A stretch of 64,000 nt of DNA from Prosapia bicincta (GCA_036971475.1 JBAIZL010000005.1:178741886-178805885); one strand, 5' to 3'; counted from the first letter of the stretch, positions 11,607 to 23,385 are shown. The notes: generated by a model not told the origin, from the letters alone. Numbers and translations: made by a program.

Positions 11607-13118
11607 TGTAATGTTTCTATCAAACGCAATACAACGATGTTTTACTATTAAATATTTCTTTTATAATATATATCAATTTTCTAGTTAAAACACAAAAACT
11701 TACTCAGAAACAATTCATAATTCTTTATTATTACATTTCTTTTATTTCAACAGTTAAACAATACACACAAAACAAAAATTTCTAACTTAACAATTTTAAC
11801 AAACTCGGTTTAACTCTTTTTTCTTTTGATTTTACAGTTACACAATTTTAATACCCTTGGCTAATTTTACGATCTCTTACAATCTCGGGGTTTATAACAT
11901 GGGCTATATTTTTACTTCTTTTGTTAATTAAATAAATTTTGAAAACAATATTAAATTTTGAAATTTGTTTTAATAAATATTTTCCTGATGGAAAAACTTA
12001 AATTTTGAATATGCAAAAAGGCTAAACTATTTGAACTGGATTATTTCTTATTACTTACTATTTATTAACTACAAGATATTCTAATGTACAATTTTAAACT
12101 TTCTTATTATCTTAAATGTCCATTAAAGTTTATTTTTTATAGCGCTAGATACTTATCTCATCAAATAATGGCAAATGGCTGTTTGCTCACACGTGGAATT
12201 CCGTTTCTCTTTAATTTGACATTTTACACACTTAAATTCGTTTTATTTACTTCACATTATATTACCACTGTATTATATTCTGAAATTCACTTCTCCTTAA
12301 TTTAGTTTGGCCAATCTTCTTAACAAATCTGTATAATTTTGACGAAGTTCCTGATAAATAGAATTTTGACTGGTCCTGGCAGATCCATCTTGTCGCGTCC
12401 CCACGCCATCTCTCACTCCACTAACGCTTCGTTTTACTTTTAGAATTGTTAAAGAAAAATATGGCGGCTTCTCCTTCTAAAAAAAACACCTGTTGCCTGT
12501 AGTCTTGTTCAATTTCATCTCACTAGAGTCTACTGCCCACGACCTATTTCTTTACTTTCACATCTGTTTTACAGCTGATTATACCAACAAGAACGAGCTT
12601 GTTTTCAATGGCGTTTTAATTTGGTTAAACTTTGGTTGAAACTTACTGTTTCAATTTTCCGATCCTTAATAAAGTTTCCAGTGTTTATTTAATTACTATT
12701 ATTAGTGTGTGAAGTGTCTTTGTGTTTTACTTTTGAAATAGTTCTGAATTGTGTGTGTTTTGCTTGGACTTTCATAAACATAACCTTTCAATTTTCTTTT
12801 GTTTACAAACGTGTTCACTTTCTCCTTCAAGTAATTACTTAGGCCCTATGTTACTACAGTTTACAAATTTGTTTACACATAACTATTATTAGATTATCTT
12901 GTTTTAATTTATGTGTTAGGTTATTTGATATAACAAATTTCCTAATACATTTCCAGTTCAAAAACCTTGTTTACAATTCTATGCTTTTACCTAAATTTAG
13001 TTTTCATTTAACCTAACCAATATCTAATTGAATTTCTTTCTAAATTTTGAGTGAGTTATTTCTCATCTATTTTCCAATTCTTAAATAATATTATATAGCC
13101 CATTCTATAAATGTTACA
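11607..13118 (-). repeat. 3' LTR of the nested retrotransposon
   Basis: 1,512 bp, nearly identical to 15770-17281. It contains a plus-strand 73-aa ORF (12084-12305) that is antisense to the element and recurs in the other LTR and in the solo LTR at 40.6 kb, most simply because the LTR sequence itself is conserved. Confidence 0.9.
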
Positions 13119-14445
13119 TAGTCCCCTAATTTAATTTAAATAAAAAAAAATATTACTAATATCTACATTACACATTCTTTACATTCTACAAGCTTATTTA
13201 AATATACATATATTTTTTTTTTAATTAAATTTAAATTAACATTTATACTTTAAATTGTCCATTTATACTTAATTCCTACGACACAATTTTATCTTAATTC
13301 TTTAACAATCAAATACTGAGCTGAACACTTTAAGCTACATATTACTTAACATATCTTCTAACAATACAATATACTTATAACTAACATTCAATCAACAATT
13401 CTTTAACCATTCTAACATATAGTAACAATAAATCATGTTCTGGTATTTACAATTCCTTCCATAATTATATATATTTTTTTTTTTTTTTTTAATATTTTTT
13501 ACAATTGGAAACCTTCCAATCATAAGTCTGATTCAATATTTATTTAACATATATTCTCTGATACCGTGTCTTTAAATCCCATCCTATCCGAGTCATAGTA
13601 TGTCCAGATTTGGTCAAATTGGTTATAACATTTCTCTTTCCCTTATTTCTGTTTATTCCTTGTTTATTATTGATCTCATATTTATTTTGCTTTTAGCTTC
13701 ATCTAACTCTCAGTTCTAAGTTAGTATTTTATCTCCCCTTCCAATCTCACATCCATTTCAATTGTTTTCTTATATCATTTCAGTTTATTTTGTATGAAGT
13801 TTAACATCTAATATTTTTAAAGGTCGCAATCTTATATCCTCTATTTGATCATATCTATAGCTCCTTCGATTACACTGTCCCTATATCAACGAATATGAAT
13901 TTTGTTTTAATACTTATTTATCAACGCAGATTCTCCCTTACAATACGACAAAGTTTAAATACACAATTACCATATTTTTATTACAACGATGCTTCAATAT
14001 TTATTAACATAGATTCATATTTATTTTTTATAATATATAATATATGCGACGAAGTTCCATTATTTATCAACGCAGATTCTCCCTTACAATACGACGAAGT
14101 TTAAATACACAATTACCATATTTTATTTATTACAACGATGCTTCAATATTTATTAACATAGATTCATATTTATCTTTATTCATTACTCGACGAAGTTTCT
14201 AATAAATTATCGTAGATATAGTTACCATCCCTTAAACTTATCTCCTGCTAACGTTTTCTTATACATATAATCACCTAGAGTTTACTCATACTGCTTCCTT
14301 TACCTATATTTAAGATCTCTTCCTATTTTATTTTTATTTTCCTTTTCCAGTTCTCCTGGATACATGTCACATTATTGCCTGTGTCTATTAATGCCTGTAA
14401 ACTTGTTTCCTCTATTTAATTTCTATTCCTGGGTTTCTTATTGTC

Positions 14446-15267
14446 TTAGTTTTCCGATTGACTGTGGGCACCCTGCTCTTTTCTTGTCCCCACACCTGTC
14501 CTTGCCTTAACACCGTTTACATCTCCATTGTATCTCCCATCTGCTTCATAAGTTCTATTTTCTGTGTTACTCTCATATTTAAATTCCATTTCCCATTTTT
14601 CAAACTCGAGTTGTGCCTCCACATCCATTAACATGTCCGTACCTCTGATAAATTTTCTCCATAAGCCTTGTACCACTAAGCCTTGAGACGGATATTTAAC
14701 TCCTCCTATTTCCCCTATTACCATTATCATTTTATTAATCTTTTCAGTCTTCTTATTAGTTGCGGTTCGAATTGTTAAATTTTTTATTGGCAGTACCTCC
14801 ATCTTTCCTACTTCATTTCTTAACCTTCCCTGCTCTCCTAATATTTTCTCCCTTACATCTTCGACTTTCCTAAAACGCTCATCTGTTATCTCTCTTTCTT
14901 CTATCACCTTTAATTTCAACTCTTCTAACTCTTCTGTGTTTTTCTTTGTTATATTTTCTACTTTCTCTACCTCTTTTTTATTAATTTCTATCACATCAGC
15001 TATTATTTCTTTTGTTTCTTCAAAACTTGTCTTAATCTTCTCCTCTAATTCTCTATCTTTCTCCTCTAAGTCTCTTCTCACATCCTCTATTTCTTTCCTA
15101 TTTTCCTCCCTTATTTCATCTTTTATTACTTTGAAATCCTCCTTCATCTCTATTTTTATTTCAAACATCTTATTTAATTTTCTATTTATATTTTCATAAT
15201 ATATATCTACTTGTCTATGTAGATCCTTTCTCCCTTTTTCACTCATTTCCATGAGAGTTCTCATCAT
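14446..15267 (-). CDS. Gag-like coiled-coil protein of the LTR element
   Basis: A 273-codon ORF starting MMRTLMEMSEKGRKDLHRQV. Residues about 25-150 are a long charged heptad-type helix (for example EENRKEIEDVRRDLEEKDRE), a strong coiled-coil prediction. The C-terminal part has LVVQGLWRKFIRGTDMLMDV and a polar tail, with no CCHC knuckle. The same frame stays open upstream of the start except for one TAA at 15312-15310: before it reads VEEARGLPPMQT, and a run of 18 T on the plus strand (about 15457-15474) shifts the frame again. The original gag was therefore probably longer. By position and the absence of pol it is the gag of a non-autonomous element; family homology was not established. Confidence 0.6.
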   Translation of the reverse strand: MMRTLMEMSEKGRKDLHRQVDIYYENINRKLNKMFEIKIEMKEDFKVIKDEIREENRKEIEDVRRDLEEKDRELEEKIKTSFEETKEIIADVIEINKKEVEKVENITKKNTEELEELKLKVIEEREITDERFRKVEDVREKILGEQGRLRNEVGKMEVLPIKNLTIRTATNKKTEKINKMIMVIGEIGGVKYPSQGLVVQGLWRKFIRGTDMLMDVEAQLEFEKWEMEFKYESNTENRTYEADGRYNGDVNGVKARTGVGTRKEQGAHSQSEN

Positions 15268-15749
15268 CTCCCTTAAATCTTCATTCTCATTATTTCCCTG
15301 TTTTTTTTGTTAAGTTTGCATAGGTGGTAGTCCCCTAGCCTCTTCTACCTCAATGTTTCCTATTGGCATATCTGTGCCTTCCATTTTTTTTATTTCCAAA
15401 CTTGTCCCTTTTTCCTGGTCCCCTACAACTACCAGCTCGCCTATAATATTTTCTTCTTTTTTTTTTTTTTTTTTGTAAGTAACTTATTATACAAACATAA
15501 ACAATTTTTATATATACTATAAACCTAGCCTTGATTCTATTCAACTCAGTGTTAAATTTTACAAAATCTTTTCTAAATCTATTTCCAGTTCAAATGTTTT
15601 TCATATAAAAAGTTCTAAATTAATTTTATTTCAAAATCTCTCTAAATAAATTTTATCTCTTATTATATCGAGAAAATAATTAATTTCTCTATTTACAAAA
15701 CACAAACTCCTGAATAATTAATTCTTTATTATTATTTTCTAATAATCGT

Positions 15750-15767
15750 GCCCCACGTTGGGCGCCA
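15750..15767 (-). promoter_or_regulatory. tRNA primer-binding site
   Basis: The minus strand reads TGGCGCCCAACGTGGGGC, beginning with TGG (complement of the tRNA CCA end) two bases after the 5' LTR. It fixes the element's orientation as minus. The exact tRNA was not determined. Confidence 0.85.
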
Positions 15768-15769
15768 AA

Positions 15770-17281
15770 TGTAATGTTTCTATCAAACGCAATACAACGA
15801 TGTTTTACTATTAAATATTTCTTTTATAATATATATCAATTTTCTAGTTAAAACACAAAAACTTACTCAGAAACAATTCATAATTCTTTATTATTACATT
15901 TCTTTTATTTCAACAGTTAAACAATACACACAAAACAAAAATTTCTAACTTAACAATTTTAACAAACTCGGTTTAACTCTTTTTTCTTTTGATTTTACAG
16001 TTACACAATTTTAATACCCTTGGCTAATTTTACGATCTCTTACAATCTCGGGGTTTATAACATGGGCTATATTTTTACTTCTTTTGTTAATTAAATAAAT
16101 TTTGAAAACAATATTAAATTTTGAAATTTGTTTTAATAAATATTTTCCTGATGGAAAAACTTAAATTTTGAATATGCAAAAAGGCTAAACTATTTGAACT
16201 GGATTATTTCTTATTACTTACTATTTATTAACTACAAGATATTCTAATGTACAATTTTAAACTTTCTTATTATCTTAAATGTCCATTAAAGTTTATTTTT
16301 TATAGCGCTAGATACTTATCTCATCAAATAATGGCAAATGGCTGTTTGCTCACACGTGGAATTCCGTTTCTCTTTAATTTGACATTTTACACACTTAAAT
16401 TCCTTTTATTTACTTCACATTATATTACCACTGTATTATATTCTGAAATTCACTTCTCCTTAATTTAGTTTGGCCAATCTTCTTAACAAATCTGTATAAT
16501 TTTGACGAAGTTCCTGATAAATAGAATTTTGACTGGTCCTGGCAGATCCATCTTGTCGCGTCCCCACGCCATCTCTCACTCCACTAACGCTTCGTTTTAC
16601 TTTTAGAATTGTTAAAGAAAAATATGGCGGCTTCTCCTTCTAAAAAAAACACCTGTTGCCTGTAGTCTTGTTCAATTTCATCTCACTAGAGTCTACTGCC
16701 CACGACCTATTTCTTTACTTTCACATCTGTTTTACAGCTGATTATACCAACAAGAACGAGCTTGTTTTCAATGGCGTTTTAATTTGGTTAAACTTTGGTT
16801 GAAACTTACTGTTTCAATTTTCCGATCCTTAATAAAGTTTCCAGTGTTTATTTAATTACTATTATTAGTGTGTGAAGTGTCTTTGTGTTTTACTTTTGAA
16901 ATAGTTCTGAATTGTGTGTGTTTTGCTTGGACTTTCATAAACATAACCTTTCAATTTTCTTTTGTTTACAAACGTGTTCACTTTCTCCTTCAAGTAATTA
17001 CTTAGGCCCTATGTTACTACAGTTTACAAATTTGTTTACACATAACTATTATTAGATTATCTTGTTTTAATTTATGTGTTAGGTTATTTGATATAACAAA
17101 TTTCCTAATACATTTCCAGTTCAAAAACCTTGTTTACAATTCTATGCTTTTACCTAAATTTAGTTTTCATTTAACCTAACCAATATCTTAATGAATTTCT
17201 TTCTAAATTTTGAGTGAGTTATTTCTCATCTATTTTCCAATTCTTAAATAATATTATATAGCCCATTCTATAAATGTTACA
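15770..17281 (-). repeat. 5' LTR of the nested retrotransposon
   Basis: 1,512 bp; followed on the minus strand by two bases and then the primer-binding site. It should contain the element's promoter, but no TATA/Inr assignment is made here. Confidence 0.9.
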
Positions 17282-17973
17282 ATGTATACAAATATATTAT
17301 AGCTTCATTCTAGATTAGTTGTAGCTTTATAGTTGAGTTATTTTTTATTTGTCTGAATAGTTATTATTTTTTATTTGTTTTGACATATTTTCAAAAAAAA
17401 ATAATAAATACTATTCCTATTTTTATCATTTTAAAAGTATATTTATAAGATTTTTCAAATATTTTTATCAACATTTGTTTTGTTTATGTTATCTAAGATA
17501 ATATTCATATTAACTATCAAAGAAGTTGCAATAATGTATGTATTGTATGTATTAAAGTTTGTCCAAGTTTTTTATTTTATAATATTTAACCTACACAGAA
17601 TAAGTTATTCCATGTAAATCTTATGTTTTTGTGTTTGTAATTAAACGTTCTATAAAAATCACCGTTTAAAGTTATTTGTTACTTTGAGAAAAAAAAAGTT
17701 ATACATGTGTAAAGTTACACATTTTTTTTTTTACTTCACAATTTAGGAAAACTCGAGTTTTCAAAATTTAACAGTATGGCCATTAAAAAACTATAAAAAG
17801 AGGTAAAAAATAAATGATTACGTTCAGTGGTAGTGTATAAACATGTTCCTGATGTTTATTTTGTCTCAATGTAAAAAATATATTTTGAAAAAATATTATA
17901 AGACTTTGGGGTACACATGTACCACACACACCTATTAGCGTTACAAAAGTCTCCGCGCCTACCCGAGGGTTAA

Positions 17974-18205
17974 AGAACAACTCTTTGAACCCCCTATTTC
18001 ATAGCCATACTCAGCAGACAGTTCCCTGGTTCTAGTTATATATATATCGTGATATTTCACGTTGTCCATTATTTTTCTGTTGCACTGACTTTATAAAGTT
18101 ATTATTGTTATAAACAATTATTCCACCACTAATTGCAATTATTTTACCTTATGTGATTAGGTAAAATAATTGCACTTAATGGTGGAATAATTGTTTGTAA
18201 CAATA

Positions 18206-18264
<59 letters not shown>
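17974..18264. repeat. Palindromic repeat followed by (TA)n
   Basis: A near-perfect inverted repeat: left arm 18092-18148, right arm 18160-18212, with an 11-nt loop. It is followed by a TA array (18211-18258). The segment before it (TTTCACGTTGTCCATTATTT...GTTGCACTGACTT) recurs at 26420-26462, and the arm sequence AGGTAAAATCATTGCATTTAATGG recurs in shortened form at 26526-26550. This defines a dispersed family whose copies sit beside TA arrays. Confidence 0.75.
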
Positions 18265-18510
18265 TTAATTACTTAAACAATAGTTTATGACTATCCGAAC
18301 TTTATATTTAGTAAATTTGTTAAAACTTACTGAGACAGACGTTTTCGATAGCTCTGAGAGAAGACACTGATGAAGATCAGCACATAGCGATTGAAAACGT
18401 CCTGTCTCAGTAAGTTTTAACAAATTTACTAAATATAAAGTTCGAATAGTCATAAACTATTGTTTAAGTGATTAATAAGATTCACCGAACGTAATGGACT
18501 ACAAAATTCT
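18265..18510. repeat. Long inverted repeat with hammerhead-like core
   Basis: Arms of about 85 bp (18265-18350 and 18388-18476) face each other across a 37-nt centre. On the plus strand 18366-18396 reads CTGATGA, a possible weak stem, then GAAAACGTC, the order of a hammerhead core. Stem II is imperfect. Related copies occur at 40230-40401, 58425-58500 and 63379-63454; all share ATTAATAAGATTCACCGAA or its complement at one edge. Probably the terminal-repeat part of a Penelope-type family. Confidence 0.6.
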
Positions 18511-18676
18511 AGAATGTATATAATTTTTAAATAATTTGAATTTTTGTAAAAACTTGTGGAAAAAAGTTTAAATATATAAACATTTGCATTTAATTTATAA
18601 TAATTTATATATTAAAATACTATTTATAAAATAAATGTTAATAACACATTTAACTCAGATTAATAAAGCTGCTTAC

Positions 18677-18786
18677 ATTTTTTATTTCTTCCAAATTCTT
18701 CTTAGGAGTAGGACAATGTGAGGCAAGTGAAGAGAAACTCAAATCAAAGATATACTTTTCAACCATTTCATCTTTGTCTTGTTCAT
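18677..18786 (-). CDS. ANKMY1: Host exon following the ankyrin block
   Basis: A 110-nt exon with polypyrimidine acceptor TTTTTTTTAG|AT and donor AAT|GTAAGC. The two first bases complete the codon split A|AT from the 23954 exon. The 36 codons that follow read EQDKDEMVEKYIFDLSFSSL and ASHCPTPKKNLEEIKN. No domain is recognised. It links the ankyrin repeat ending LPSE to the lysine-rich exon at 9450. Matching phase and good splice sites make it credible. Confidence 0.8.
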
Positions 18787-18994
18787 CTAAAAAAAAGGAA
18801 ATTGATGTTTACAATTTTGTAATTGAATTTTAATAAATAATTACTCCATCATGAAGCAGTATTTCAGTGATTCAGAATGATTCTGACTTATTTAAAATGA
18901 TATAATAGAAGGAATTGAAAAATGAAAATTAATAATAAAATGCCATTTGAATTGTTGCATCTATATGAATGAGAGAGAGACTTTATACACAGTA

Positions 18995-19533
18995 CAGTAG
19001 AGTCTCGATAATTCGAGATATATGGGACCCGATGCAGCCTTGAATTATCGAAAATTTGGATTATACAGAAATACATTCCTGTGCATTAGAAAAAATAGGA
19101 GTTTTAATGAACCCTAATACTATAATTAAAAATGCACTAAATAAATTTATAGAACTTTATTTGACAATCTCTTGGAAGCTCAACTCATTTCCTTTGCATA
19201 CTGTATGGTTATAAACATTTCTTGGAAGCCCAATTTATTTCCTTTGCATACCGTATTGATATAAACATTTCTTGGAAGCCTGACTCATTTCCTTTGCATA
19301 CCTTATTGATATAAACATGTCTTGGAGGCCCAACTCATTTTCTTTGCATATTGTATGTCTATAAACAATTCTTGGATTCCCAACTCATTTCATTGGCAAA
19401 CCGTATGGCTATAAACATTTTTGGAAGCTTAATTCATCATTTTCTTTCAAATAGATAGAATAGCCTCAAATAGAAATAGGCTTGAATTTAACGGAAGCTC
19501 AAAATATCGGGACTCGGATTTTTGAGACTACTG
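18995..19533. mobile_element. Tigger/pogo-type MITE with internal minisatellite
   Basis: 539 bp with terminal inverted repeats. The left end is CAGTAGAGTCTCGATAATTC; the right end on the minus strand is CAGTAGTCTCAAAAATCCGA. TA flanks both sides (18993-18994 and 19534-19535). The end sequence resembles the CAGTNNAGTCTC...AATCCG ends of the Tigger at 32291-34659. The interior has no transposase and is mostly a tandem array. Confidence 0.75.
19165..19450. repeat. Minisatellite, about five ~58-bp units
   Basis: Degenerate units built around CTTGGAAGCCCAACTCATTT and CCTTTGCATACCGTATTGAT, then ATAAACATTT, repeated roughly five times inside the MITE. Confidence 0.8.
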
Positions 19534-21386
19534 TATTTGTTTCTTATGTGTTCAGCTATTCTTAATAATAAAATAGATAATAAATATAAACTTAAATAAA
19601 CTACTCACCATTTTAAATATATTCAATTTAAATAGCTTGAATGTTAAATAAATTATAAATATTTTTTTCAAAAATTGTATACAAATTGTTATAAAATGTA
19701 GAGTTTATAAAATATTTTTTCCTCTAAATTAATGAGATAGTTTCAAAATACAAAATGTTTACAAAATGAAAGGTTAAATGAGATATTTAATGTTTATTTA
19801 CCAAAATAAGGAAACTAGGTAAAGATAGATAAGTTATGACATTAAAATTTATTTATTATGTCAAAGTTTTGTATAATAGTTTAATGTGAACCAAAACATT
19901 TAATGTTTACTGAAATTTTTAAAATGGCTACATATTTTAAACTTGGCTACATGTCTTATCAGGAATTCTGCACCATTCTACTTTTTTTTATTGTTGTGGA
20001 TTTTGAGGAGTCACTGTTAGGAGGAAACACTATTTTCTCTTCGCCAGCCTGACATATATTTAATTATCTTTAATACATCAGTCCAATATGGCCTGTGGTT
20101 ATGTTCTTATTTCTATGGGGATTCATGTAGCAATACATTCTGTAATGACCAATGTTTGTTATACATATAAATATCATGGTCATCAGACCACAGTCACTGA
20201 GGGTTGGATTGCAACAAAAAAACTGTTGTAACAAGCATAAACACCTACCATTTGTTCCCACTGTCGACATCAACATTTATATTTGTAATTTGAGACAAGA
20301 AACCTTTTTTTATATACATTGTGAAATCATTTTAGGTGATGTTGCATATTATGTCAAATTCAGAAAACAAACGGGACGTTAAAAAAAATTTTTTAATATA
20401 AAATAGAAATAGAAATTTTAAAAAAATTGTAATTGTAAACTGAACTCCATGGATGAGCCTGACATCTATTTTCAAAAATAGGAACTGCCATGTTCGGGTG
20501 CGCGGAAACTTAGATACTCGCATGCTAGCCTTGCTTCTCCCTCTTTACTGTCGACATATGAGCCAAGAAGGACCTCTTTTAGAGATCCGAAGAGCAAGGG
20601 ACGCCTTTAGTTTTTTCTTTTATGTATAATGGTTTAGTCAAAATTTTATTTTTGTTAGAAGAAAGGTTGCTGGCTTAAGAAACAGCGCTGAGTTAGATTG
20701 CAAATACCTAGAAGACCGCTACCAGACGCAAAATGGCGAGATCCATACCGGAATAATCCTTGTTACATCACCATGGTTAGAATGCAGCTAAGATATAACT
20801 TTAAAACATTTTGTGTTAAAAAAGAATAACATTCAAAAAATAACTTTAACTTTTCACGGCATTACAATGTCGGTTTTCTGTTCAATGCAGGGAAAGTGTT
20901 AAAATCACTAGTGCAATGTAATAACGTTATTTAAAGTCAAATGGGCGATCTTAAATGCGTCTTAAATATGTAAAGCAATTTCAAATTAAATGTTATTGCC
21001 TCTGCCATAGATTATTTTAATATACTCTTAGTAAGGTCTCACAAATTAAGAATGTATACAGCAAGCATAAGTCAACATTTCAAATGTAAATTTATTTGTA
21101 ATTTTATAAAATTTTTGTTAAGTAAAATTTAATTTCTTTGAATTAACATTTGTCTTTAAAATTATTTATCGAATACATCATTCTTGTTTCAACTGAACAT
21201 TTGATATTGCAGGTCATCCTTTAATTATGTAACGAATTGCTGCAATCTTTAACATCCCTTAATTCCTTTAGAATTAATGTCCCAATAAATTATCCACATT
21301 ACAACATACAATAATATAAAGTTTATTACAAATACATTATCTCATGTTAACCAATATATGATAACTAAAACACTTATAAATACTTT
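19534..21386. other. Intron; unassigned GC-richer block at 20480-20780
   Basis: Mostly AT-rich intron. Positions 20480-20780 are clearly GC-richer (for example TCGGGTGCGCGGAAACTTAG, AGAAACAGCGCTGAGTTAGA) and look like inserted DNA, but I recognise no coding or RNA motif in them. Confidence 0.4.
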
Positions 21387-22010
21387 TCAAACTTGCCTAT
21401 AGTAGCATAAAACAAACACCACAAAACATATACCACAAACTAACGGATACAACACAACAATGATTAACAAATTATACAACCGCCTAAAAAACAAACTCAA
21501 TAACCCAAATACAAACACACAACACGACAATCCCATAAAATACTTATAAATACCATACAGATCATCCAAAACCCACAATATAACCAATATACTACGAAAA
21601 TACTACAAAATAATATACTCCACACACAACACTCTCAATAAACAATTTAAATTTAACAACAAAATCAACGACATTTACAACACCGCTGGAATTTACAAAC
21701 TAACTTGCAGTTTGTGTCCCAGTTTTTACATAGGCCAGACAGGGAGGTCTTTCTACAGATGCTACCAAGAACATATAAACACACTAACAAACAATAATTA
21801 CCAATAAAACTTCGCCGATCATCTCAACTCCACAAAACATGACTACATAGACATAACATCTAACCTAACCTAATACCCTAACCTACGAAAACCTTGAGAT
21901 CAGTTACGATCTGAGTTGACAATGGGACACATCTCCCGAAACAGCCATCCTCAACAAATATAAGTAAGTGCTACTATAGGCAAGTTTGTAAAATATTTAC
22001 AAGTGTTTTA
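21387..22010 (+). mobile_element. Penelope-like fragment, GIY-YIG end
   Basis: A second copy of the element at 7421-8482, in the opposite orientation and more decayed. Positions 21688-21765 translate to a recognisable KLTCSLCPSFYIGQTGRSFY. Upstream frames are broken by stops, and sequence between the endonuclease start and the 3' end is missing relative to the first copy. The 3' end 21905-21960 repeats the hammerhead-like segment (TTGACAA, GGGACACATCTCCC, GAAACAG) and ends GCTACTATAGGCAAGT at about 21985. Confidence 0.8.
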
Positions 22011-22980
22011 GTGAAAAGTAGTAGCTCACATGAAGAAGGAATCAACAAATATAAAATTATTATTTAAAACTTTAATATACACATAGCTATCCATCTGTAA
22101 CATAATGAATTGGAGAGCAGTTTGCTAATGGTGTCAACACAGAAGCATCAAACACAATACTGCTAAACCATGATGATTGCAAGAGCAGTAGCACCAACAT
22201 ATCAAAGGAAAATTATCATACCAGTTTTATTCAACCAAAGTTTCCCATACAAAACTTTTAATCCATTGCAGATCTAATTACATGCTCGGCAAGGACACTA
22301 GCGGGTACGAATTAATTGCTTGCGTCAATTTAGTTGTGTAACTACAAAAATATTCTCAATTATAAACCACTCAATATTATATTTTTTATACAAGTGTAAC
22401 TTTTTTATTCGTTATTTTTTACCTTAGTTAGTTTATGGGTAATTGATTATTATGTGTAATCATAATTAATAAAAACAAATTAAAAGTTACTTACAGTTTG
22501 AAGTTTGCTTTAGATTCTAGGCTCCTACTATTATTGTTCATTATACACAATACAATAATTAAAAAAATATCTACACTACCAGTAAAGTCTATACTGAGCT
22601 TCTCATTCCAGTTGACATAAAAACTGCTGAAGCTTTCTATTATGTTTAGACATCTGACTGAAGGTCAATGGGTCATAAATATCTTTCTGTATTTATGCTT
22701 TAAGAATCAAATGTCCACAAATATCCCTAATAAAGGACAGAAGTCTAGTCTGTTGCATGAAAAATCAGAAAATAAACTCTCTTGAAGAAAACAAATGAAT
22801 CAATCAATGATGACATTCAATACTAATTGGGCTGCTTTTTATACCGGCTACTAATAAATTGTTATAACTAGCTGACCTAGTATGTAAGCTTCAATGGGTT
22901 AACTTGTATGTCAACAGTGGGAAGATGTAGGTTAAAGAGAGCATCAAATTACCTACAACCTAATTATTTAGTTCATATGA
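22011..22980. other. Intron, no gene seen
   Basis: AT-rich intronic DNA without recognisable elements. Confidence 0.45.
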
Positions 22981-22982
22981 AT

Positions 22983-23385
22983 TTTAACCCTTTGAGTAGC
23001 ATACCAGTACACGAGATCACACTTTGGGCAGCGGGAGCATTCCCGTATATATACATTCAACAGTTTCTCATTAGCATTGCCGTACATTTACGATTTGTTT
23101 TGCTGTATATTGTGCTCTATTCTAGGTTAAATATTTGCAAGTATTTGAAAAATAAATACTACATAGAGTAGTAATTTTCACCATTCTTTGGTGTCCAAAG
23201 TCCATGGGTTTCCCCACGTATTTACAGATGACTTCGAAGTTTGTGCGGTAATGTACAATGAATAGATGATTGAATAATAAAGAAGTTCTTTTGTGTCCAA
23301 AGTCTATGGTTTTCCCACGTGTTTACAGATCGTTTCGTAGTTTGTGCGGTATTTTACAATGAATAAGTTAATTTTAAAAATACTT
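22983..23385. repeat. piggyBac-like end and two-copy tandem repeat
   Basis: TTAACCCTTTGAGTAGCATA at 22983 resembles a piggyBac terminus (TTAA plus CCCTTTG). A pair of ~80-bp direct repeats follows at about 23183-23265 and 23292-23370, each with GTGTCCAAAGTC, TTCCCACGT and GTTTGTGCGGTA. No partner TIR was found. A similar TTTAACCCTTTGAGT occurs at 35874. Possibly the end of a non-autonomous piggyBac. Confidence 0.4.

Larger units (their letters stand above)
11607..17281 (-). mobile_element. Young non-autonomous LTR retrotransposon (gag-like ORF only)
   Basis: Two 1,512-bp direct LTRs (11607-13118 and 15770-17281) flank a 2,651-bp interior. On the minus strand each LTR starts TGTAACA and ends ATTACA (TG...CA). 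A 4-bp target duplication, ATGT, lies at 11603-11606 and 17282-17285. The primer-binding site sits 2 nt inside the 5' LTR at 15767-15750: TGGCGCCCAACGTGGGGC. A purine-rich tract (TTAGGGGACTA) precedes the 3' LTR at 13129-13119. I noticed only three substitutions between the LTRs (12240/16403, 13026/17189, 13028/17191), so the insertion is recent. There is no protease, RT or integrase; the only sizeable ORF is gag-like. It inserted into the piggyBac at 9545-17973. Confidence 0.92.
9545..17973 (+). mobile_element. piggyBac transposon with both TIRs, carrying a nested LTR element
   Basis: A complete piggyBac insertion. TTAA at 9545-9548 is followed by the TIR CCCTCGGGTAGGCGCG (9549-9564); the same 16 bases occur inverted at 17954-17969, before TTAA (17970-17973). 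Just inside the left TIR is a palindrome, TGGGGTACAGTTGTACCCCA (9565-9584), with related copies near 9733-9754 and at the right end near 17907 (TGGGGTACACATGTACCA). These are probable subterminal transposase-binding repeats. The transposase occupies 9776-11548. The element was about 2.7 kb before a 5.7-kb LTR retrotransposon inserted at 11607 in its 3' non-coding part. It sits in the intron between the 18677 and 9450 exons, antisense to the host gene. Confidence 0.9.

Noticed and set aside
12084..12305. 73-aa ORF present in both LTRs and, altered, in the solo LTR (41131-41385)
   Set aside because: It is antisense to the element and its conservation is explained by the LTR DNA itself; no domain is recognisable.
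14936..15199. 87-aa plus-strand ORF rich in Ser/Phe/Leu
   Set aside because: Exact antisense shadow of the coiled-coil gag-like ORF.
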